NCBI RefSeq assembly: GCF_020829685.1
Contig: NZ_JAIVFR010000233.1
Span: forward strand, 1 to 8,472
DNA length: 8,472 bases
Direction: 5' to 3'
From: Nostoc sp. CHAB 5715
GTDB lineage: Bacteria > Cyanobacteriota > Cyanobacteriia > Cyanobacteriales > Nostocaceae
Positions 5,653 through 8,472 of the stretch are shown here, one piece after another. The stretch's first letter is position 1, and each line of letters starts with the position of its first letter. Under the pieces are notes generated by a model that was not told where the DNA came from, searched no databases, and worked only from the letters and a program-made list of their open reading frames with translations. A program made the translations under genes and the position numbers.

Positions 5653-6366
5653 ATGCCAGAGCAAAATTCCCAAACAACAAATACAAATAAAATCCGCATA
5701 ATTACGCAAGTAATCACAACAGCCCTAAAGCTCTGGTTGAGAACGCAAGTGAGCGAAATATCGGACTTAGAAGTGGAGATTAAAGCGAGCGATCGCCAAA
5801 TTCTCTCTGGGCGTATCCCGTCGGTATCTATTTTTGCTACTGATGCAATTTATCAAGGTCTCCTAATTACACAAATTCAATTAATAGCGGAAAATATTCG
5901 CATAAATATCGGCTCGGTACTCAAGGGAAAGCCGCTACGACTGTTAGAAACAGTACCAGTAATTGGCGATTTGATCGTAGACGAGAAGGATCTTAATGCT
6001 TCTCTCTCATCTGACTTATTATCGACTGCTTTGAGTGATTTGTTGGTTAAAGTTTTACCAACATATTGCCCAAAGTCACAACCAATAAATTGGCAAGAAA
6101 TTATCCTTGATAACAACCAAATTATACTGCGAGGTATGAGAGTAACCAATAGTGAAACAACTCCTCTAGAGATTTGTCTAAGCTCACAGTTACTCAGTGG
6201 GCATGAGTTGCAACTAGCACATATAAAAATCTTGCCCAACCAGGGGGATATATTAGAGGACAATCATGAGTACAATCTGGATCTTGGCTCAGATGTCGAT
6301 ATCCAAGAACTAACGCTGATCCCAGGTAAGCTAGTGTGTCGTGGGCGGATTAACGTTAACCCTTGA
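5653..6366 (+). CDS. DUF2993 (LmeA-like) family protein
   Basis: This 237-residue cyanobacterial member of DUF2993 has no established specific function. Visible family blocks are LKLWLRTQV (25-33), SDRQILSGRIPSVSI (46-60), YQGL (67-70), then ENIRINIGSVLKGKPLRLLE (80-99), and the alternating polar/hydrophobic beta pattern to the C-terminus. LmeA, the characterised mycobacterial relative, is an envelope lipid-binding protein related to mannan maturation. This protein shows no signal peptide or transmembrane helix (N-terminus MPEQNSQTTNTNKIR), so it is probably cytoplasmic or peripheral to a membrane, and the LmeA role should not be transferred. It is transcribed away from the pseudouridine synthase gene. 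No clear Shine-Dalgarno is seen before the ATG. Confidence 0.88.
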   Translation: MPEQNSQTTNTNKIRIITQVITTALKLWLRTQVSEISDLEVEIKASDRQILSGRIPSVSIFATDAIYQGLLITQIQLIAENIRINIGSVLKGKPLRLLETVPVIGDLIVDEKDLNASLSSDLLSTALSDLLVKVLPTYCPKSQPINWQEIILDNNQIILRGMRVTNSETTPLEICLSSQLLSGHELQLAHIKILPNQGDILEDNHEYNLDLGSDVDIQELTLIPGKLVCRGRINVNP

Positions 6367-6430
6367 TGATGACGAATTAAAAATTAAGAAATGCTTACAC
6401 TCTATTTTAAATGATATGAAGCCTCTCAGG

Positions 6431-6448
6431 GGATGAGGGGGCAGGGGA
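6431..6448. repeat. Solitary copy of the 18-bp unit
   Basis: GGATGAGGGGGCAGGGGA matches the 18-bp unit of the 3588-3831 array (phase AGATGAGGGAGCAGGGGA) at 16 of 18 positions. It stands alone in the gene-free stretch after the DUF2993 gene and could be an unexpanded relative of the array. Confidence 0.55.
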
Positions 6449-6566
6449 CAATCCTGCGCTTTGTTTCTATGCCGCTGGGGAATAGAATTCCAAGTTATTG
6501 CATTGAAAGGACGATAAACACAATCCTGCGCTTCGTTGCGATCCCGCCTTGGAATAGAATTCCAAG
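6448..6566. repeat. 47-bp direct repeat, 72-base offset (6448-6494 and 6520-6566)
   Basis: Both copies begin acaatcctgcgctt and end ggaatagaattccaag. They align without gaps with about seven mismatches in 47. The second copy runs into the left arms of the multi-hairpin element at 6541-6664. The first copy has lost the pairing potential of those arms except for a 5-bp GGAAT/ATTCC hairpin, so it looks like a decayed, partial second element. Confidence 0.85.
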
Positions 6567-6664
6567 GCTAATAGCTTAAGTCCTCTCAAGAGGACTAAAC
6601 AAGAATTTTAGTCCACTTAAGTGGACTTGAGCTATTAGCCCGGAACTTAAGTTCTGGGCGGGAT
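6541..6664. repeat. 124-bp nested multi-hairpin palindromic element
   Basis: Outer stem ATCCCGCC (6541-6548) pairs with GGCGGGAT (6657-6664). Inside, with no unpaired base between arms, are three further units. The first is a 7-bp hairpin at 6549-6565 with loop AGA. The second is a 13-bp stem 6566-6578/6628-6640 (GGCTAATAGCTTA with TGAGCTATTAGCC, one G-T wobble). The third is a hairpin at 6641-6656 containing the perfect palindrome GAACTTAAGTTC. The 13-bp stem itself encloses hairpin 6579-6596 (AGTCCTC-TCAA-GAGGACT), a 13-base linker and the perfect 18-bp palindrome AGTCCACTTAAGTGGACT at 6610-6627. The structure is seen directly. That it is a dispersed element, folding as DNA or RNA, is inferred. 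Together with 6367-6540 and 6665-6771 it fills the 405-bp gap between the DUF2993 gene and cdsA, where I see no gene. Confidence 0.85.
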
Positions 6665-6712
6665 GTGGGTCAGTGGAATACTTTAACTGTTACAAAAATG
6701 TGGGTAATGACA

Positions 6713-6733
6713 AGCCCTACAAGGGTTGGGGCT
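6713..6733. terminator. Small hairpin in the cdsA / DUF2993 convergent gap
   Basis: AGCCC (6713-6717) pairs with GGGCT (6729-6733); an alternative is CCCT-ACA-AGGG at 6715-6725. It lies 39 bases past the cdsA stop in the minus direction. No clean T-run follows on either strand, so terminator function is only possible. Confidence 0.25.
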
Positions 6734-6771
6734 GTTCTTCTGAGGTCTGTATTGAAATCAACTGAAAACCG

Positions 6772-7653
6772 TTACAGTAGCGGCAACAGTAGTGTCACAA
6801 AATAATAAACCAAAGGAGCAGTGAAAATATAACTATCAGTACGGTCTAAAATACCACCGTGTCCAGGGATTAATTGTCCAGAATCTTTGACTCCAGCATC
6901 TCGCTTGAGCATAGACTCGGTAAGATCCCCCAAAAGACTAGCAATGCCAATCAGTAAACCCAATGCTAAACCAGTGAAGGGGGATCTGGGCAAGTGCAAA
7001 TAATAGGCTCCTGCTATGGCTACAGCAACACTTGAAGTAATACCAAAGACAGCACCTTCAACAGTTTTTTTCGGGCTAATATCAGACAGACGGGTTTTCC
7101 CAAAGATTTTGCCAATAGTGTAAGCGCCGATATCCGCTGCCCAAATACACAAAAAAGTTAGCAGTGTTGCTGTAAAACCTTGTGGTAATGAAGCAGAATT
7201 TGCCTTTTCCCAGAAATCTGTCCAGGTTGTGGGCCAATAACCTCCGAAAGGAAGATTGCTAAAAGTAGCACTATCAATTGCCCGTAATCGCACCCAGTAA
7301 CTCGGCAAATAACCTACGTAAAATAGCCCCATAATAGAAGCGGAAACATCAGCGATCGTGGCAAATTTGGGTTGAAACAGCAGGTAAAAACAAATAAGTG
7401 TGCCTGCTATTGGCATCACAGCATCAGCTAAACTGCCATCAAGGGTGCAAATTACCAACAAAACTTGACTAGCAAACATTGTGGTTTTAGCGGCGGGAGC
7501 GATGCCTCTGGTTAGCACCAAATTAAAATATTCCTGTTGACCCAAAAAGATGATAACCGCAAAGATGATGGTAAAGTACCAACCCCCCAAAAGGGTTGCA
7601 GAAAGAGCAAGAGCGATCGCAACAATTCCACTAATAATCCGAGACCAAGGCAT
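6772..7653 (-). CDS. cdsA: Phosphatidate cytidylyltransferase (CDP-diglyceride synthase)
   Basis: CdsA makes CDP-diacylglycerol from phosphatidic acid and CTP in the cytoplasmic membrane, the precursor of phosphatidylglycerol. The family signature is complete at residues 247-273: [14 protein letters not shown] followed by [13 protein letters not shown]. Many hydrophobic segments are visible (about 6-37, 61-93, 104-120, 160-181, 199-219, 226-243, 276-292), as expected for a polytopic enzyme. [19 protein letters not shown] and SPKKTVEGA (about 169-201) are further hallmarks. From the ATG at 7653 the protein has 293 residues and the typical cyanobacterial start [13 protein letters not shown]. 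The frame stays open upstream through a heptamer array to an ATG at 7773, which would add 40 residues of MPNAQCP-like repeats. I reject that start. It lies 229 bases downstream of cbiT on the same strand. Confidence 0.96.
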   Translation of the reverse strand: MPWSRIISGIVAIALALSATLLGGWYFTIIFAVIIFLGQQEYFNLVLTRGIAPAAKTTMFASQVLLVICTLDGSLADAVMPIAGTLICFYLLFQPKFATIADVSASIMGLFYVGYLPSYWVRLRAIDSATFSNLPFGGYWPTTWTDFWEKANSASLPQGFTATLLTFLCIWAADIGAYTIGKIFGKTRLSDISPKKTVEGAVFGITSSVAVAIAGAYYLHLPRSPFTGLALGLLIGIASLLGDLTESMLKRDAGVKDSGQLIPGHGGILDRTDSYIFTAPLVYYFVTLLLPLL

Positions 7654-7666
7654 AGAAGTATTAAAT

Positions 7667-7774
7667 ATTGGGCATGGGGCATTGGGCATTGGGCATTGGG
7701 CATTGGGCATTGGGGGTTGGGCATTGGGCATTGAGGGTTGGGCATTGGGCATTGGGCATTGGGCATGGGGCATT
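7667..7774. repeat. Heptamer short tandem repeat, TTGGGCA type, in the cdsA leader
   Basis: About fifteen 7-base units of gggcatt with variants ggggcat, gggggtt and gagggtt end about 14 bases before the cdsA ATG. On the minus strand the array reads as a seven-residue repeat (MPNAQCP and variants) in frame with cdsA, because three heptamers make seven codons. The array has no stop codon in that frame. Confidence 0.93.
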
Positions 7775-7863
7775 AATTAATTAGTTATTCTTTCTTCCCC
7801 TGCAACGCCAGCTCCCCCTACTTCCTCATCGCTGTTTTCTCCCTTCCTTTACCGCTTCTTTCA

Positions 7864-7877
7864 ATGCCCCATGCCCC
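7864..7877. repeat. Inverted copy of the heptamer array edge
   Basis: AATGCCCCATGCCC at 7864-7877 is the exact reverse complement of GGGCATGGGGCATT at 7761-7774. The two frame 86 bases of C/T-rich sequence immediately after the cbiT stop. RNA read from cbiT toward cdsA could form a stem with a long loop here. Nothing else recognisable lies in 7775-7863. Confidence 0.75.
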
Positions 7878-7882
7878 ATTCC

Positions 7883-8472
7883 CTAATCCAGTTTCTCACC
7901 ACTAAGGATAAAAATGGGATCAACGGCGGTAAAGGTTTGAGAAAAGCCACGCGTTTCTAAGCGGTTAACCGCAGACTGGACGACTTCGATATTTCTAGCC
8001 CTTAATAGGGAAAAGCTCTGGGAAATAGCATACAGACTTTCTAGATTAGCAGCTGTGGCTACAACCCGACCGGATGGTGGCAAATAATGCCACGCTGCTT
8101 GCAAAATATCCTGAATGGGGCGTCCTCCCTCGATGCAAACGCGGTGAGGTGTAACTTTAAGATCATGTAAACACTCTGGGGCGCTACCTTCAATTACTTC
8201 GACGTTTTTCACATCAAAGCGATCGCAGTTACGCTTGATCAGATTAGCGACTTCTTCATCCCTTTCTATAGCGATAATCTTTCCGCTTGGACACAATAGC
8301 CCCACTTCTACCGGAATTGTACCCGTCCCTGCGCCAATGTCCCACAAAACAGAATCTGATTTTAGTCGCAGTTGGGCAATCAATAGTAGTCGGACTTCTC
8401 GCTGACTCAGGGGAATTCCTGGCAAATTTTCAAACAATTCATCGGGAATACCAGGGGTAATATAAGGCCAAA
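7883..8472 (-). CDS. cbiT: Precorrin-6Y/cobalt-precorrin C15-methyltransferase CbiT (decarboxylating), 5' end cut by the window
   Basis: CbiT methylates C15 and decarboxylates the C12 acetate side chain of the corrin precursor on the pathway to cobalamin/pseudocobalamin. In the visible 195 residues the class I SAM-methyltransferase motif is VLWDIGAGTGTIPVEVGLL, followed by the acidic IIAIERDEE strand end and HRVCIEGGRP. The frame does not start at the internal TTG (8437): upstream codons read WPYITPGIPDE and continue family-like sequence to the window edge. The true start lies beyond 8472, probably within about ten codons, judged from remembered cyanobacterial CbiT N-termini. This looks like the stand-alone CbiT form rather than a CobL fusion, though the missing end prevents certainty. 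It runs in the same direction as cdsA, with a 229-bp gap that makes independent cdsA transcription plausible. Confidence 0.93.
   Translation of the reverse strand, partial: WPYITPGIPDELFENLPGIPLSQREVRLLLIAQLRLKSDSVLWDIGAGTGTIPVEVGLLCPSGKIIAIERDEEVANLIKRNCDRFDVKNVEVIEGSAPECLHDLKVTPHRVCIEGGRPIQDILQAAWHYLPPSGRVVATAANLESLYAISQSFSLLRARNIEVVQSAVNRLETRGFSQTFTAVDPIFILSGEKLD

Noticed and set aside
6541..6664. tRNA or tmRNA from the cloverleaf-like fold
   Set aside because: The fold has an 8-bp outer stem but no anticodon-like 7-base loop, no GTTCRANNC T-loop and no CCA end. The loops are TTAA, TCAA and AGA. It is also longer than a tRNA.
7512..7780. ORFs on both strands inside the heptamer array ([13 protein letters not shown] and MPNAQCP repeats)
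   Set aside because: They are translations of a 7-bp tandem repeat, which is open in several frames. No coding evidence apart from the cdsA frame itself.
7883..8437. cbiT starting at the TTG at 8437
   Set aside because: The upstream codons to the window edge (WPYITPGIPDE) are family-like, so the gene is longer and truncated by the window, not started here.

Overview
The window most likely comes from a filamentous, heterocystous-type cyanobacterium (Nostocales). Six GCGATCGC (HIP1) octamers occur at 2020, 3529, 5371, 5789, 7613 and 8219, where far fewer than one is expected by chance. Heptameric short tandem repeats, the 'ttgggtttcgttcctcaacc' hairpin repeat and 'tttgcgccttcgcggttcg' intergenic repeats are also typical of that group. 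The protein set fits too: cyanobacterial MalQ, CdsA, CbiT, a RodZ-like protein and a DUF2993 protein. I cannot name the species.

Layout. 1-1576 is an accessory, rearranged block. A type II toxin-antitoxin pair (antitoxin 361-669, VapC/PIN toxin about 672-1115) lies between two nearly identical direct repeats (1-248 and 1148-1395). Each repeat carries the last ~45 codons of the neighbouring NUDIX hydrolase gene. A third, more diverged copy is the real 3' end of that gene (1441-1872, minus strand). 1873-2075 holds two heptamer arrays and a 16-bp palindrome ahead of malQ (2076-3584, plus). The gap between convergent malQ and the RodZ-like gene (3585-3915) is almost entirely an 18-bp purine-rich array followed by a 9-bp pyrimidine-rich array. 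On the minus strand, an S4/pseudouridine-synthase gene (4761-5519) and the RodZ-like gene (3916-4731) form a probable two-gene unit. Divergent from them is a DUF2993 gene (5653-6366, plus). 6367-6771 is a gene-free stretch holding a 47-bp direct duplication and a 124-bp multi-armed palindromic element. cdsA (6772-7653, minus) follows, then a heptamer array, then the 5'-truncated cbiT (7883 to window edge, minus).

The genes do not form one pathway. They are mostly housekeeping: glycogen/maltodextrin metabolism (malQ), rRNA modification, cell shape (RodZ-like), phospholipid synthesis (cdsA), corrinoid synthesis (cbiT) and nucleotide sanitation (NUDIX). The unusual content is the repeat architecture: a toxin-antitoxin cassette bracketed by recombinogenic copies of a host gene end, a precisely nested multi-hairpin element, facing G-rich/C-rich arrays between convergent genes, and an in-frame heptamer array at the 5' end of cdsA. 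I saw no convincing new multi-gene defence or biosynthetic system.
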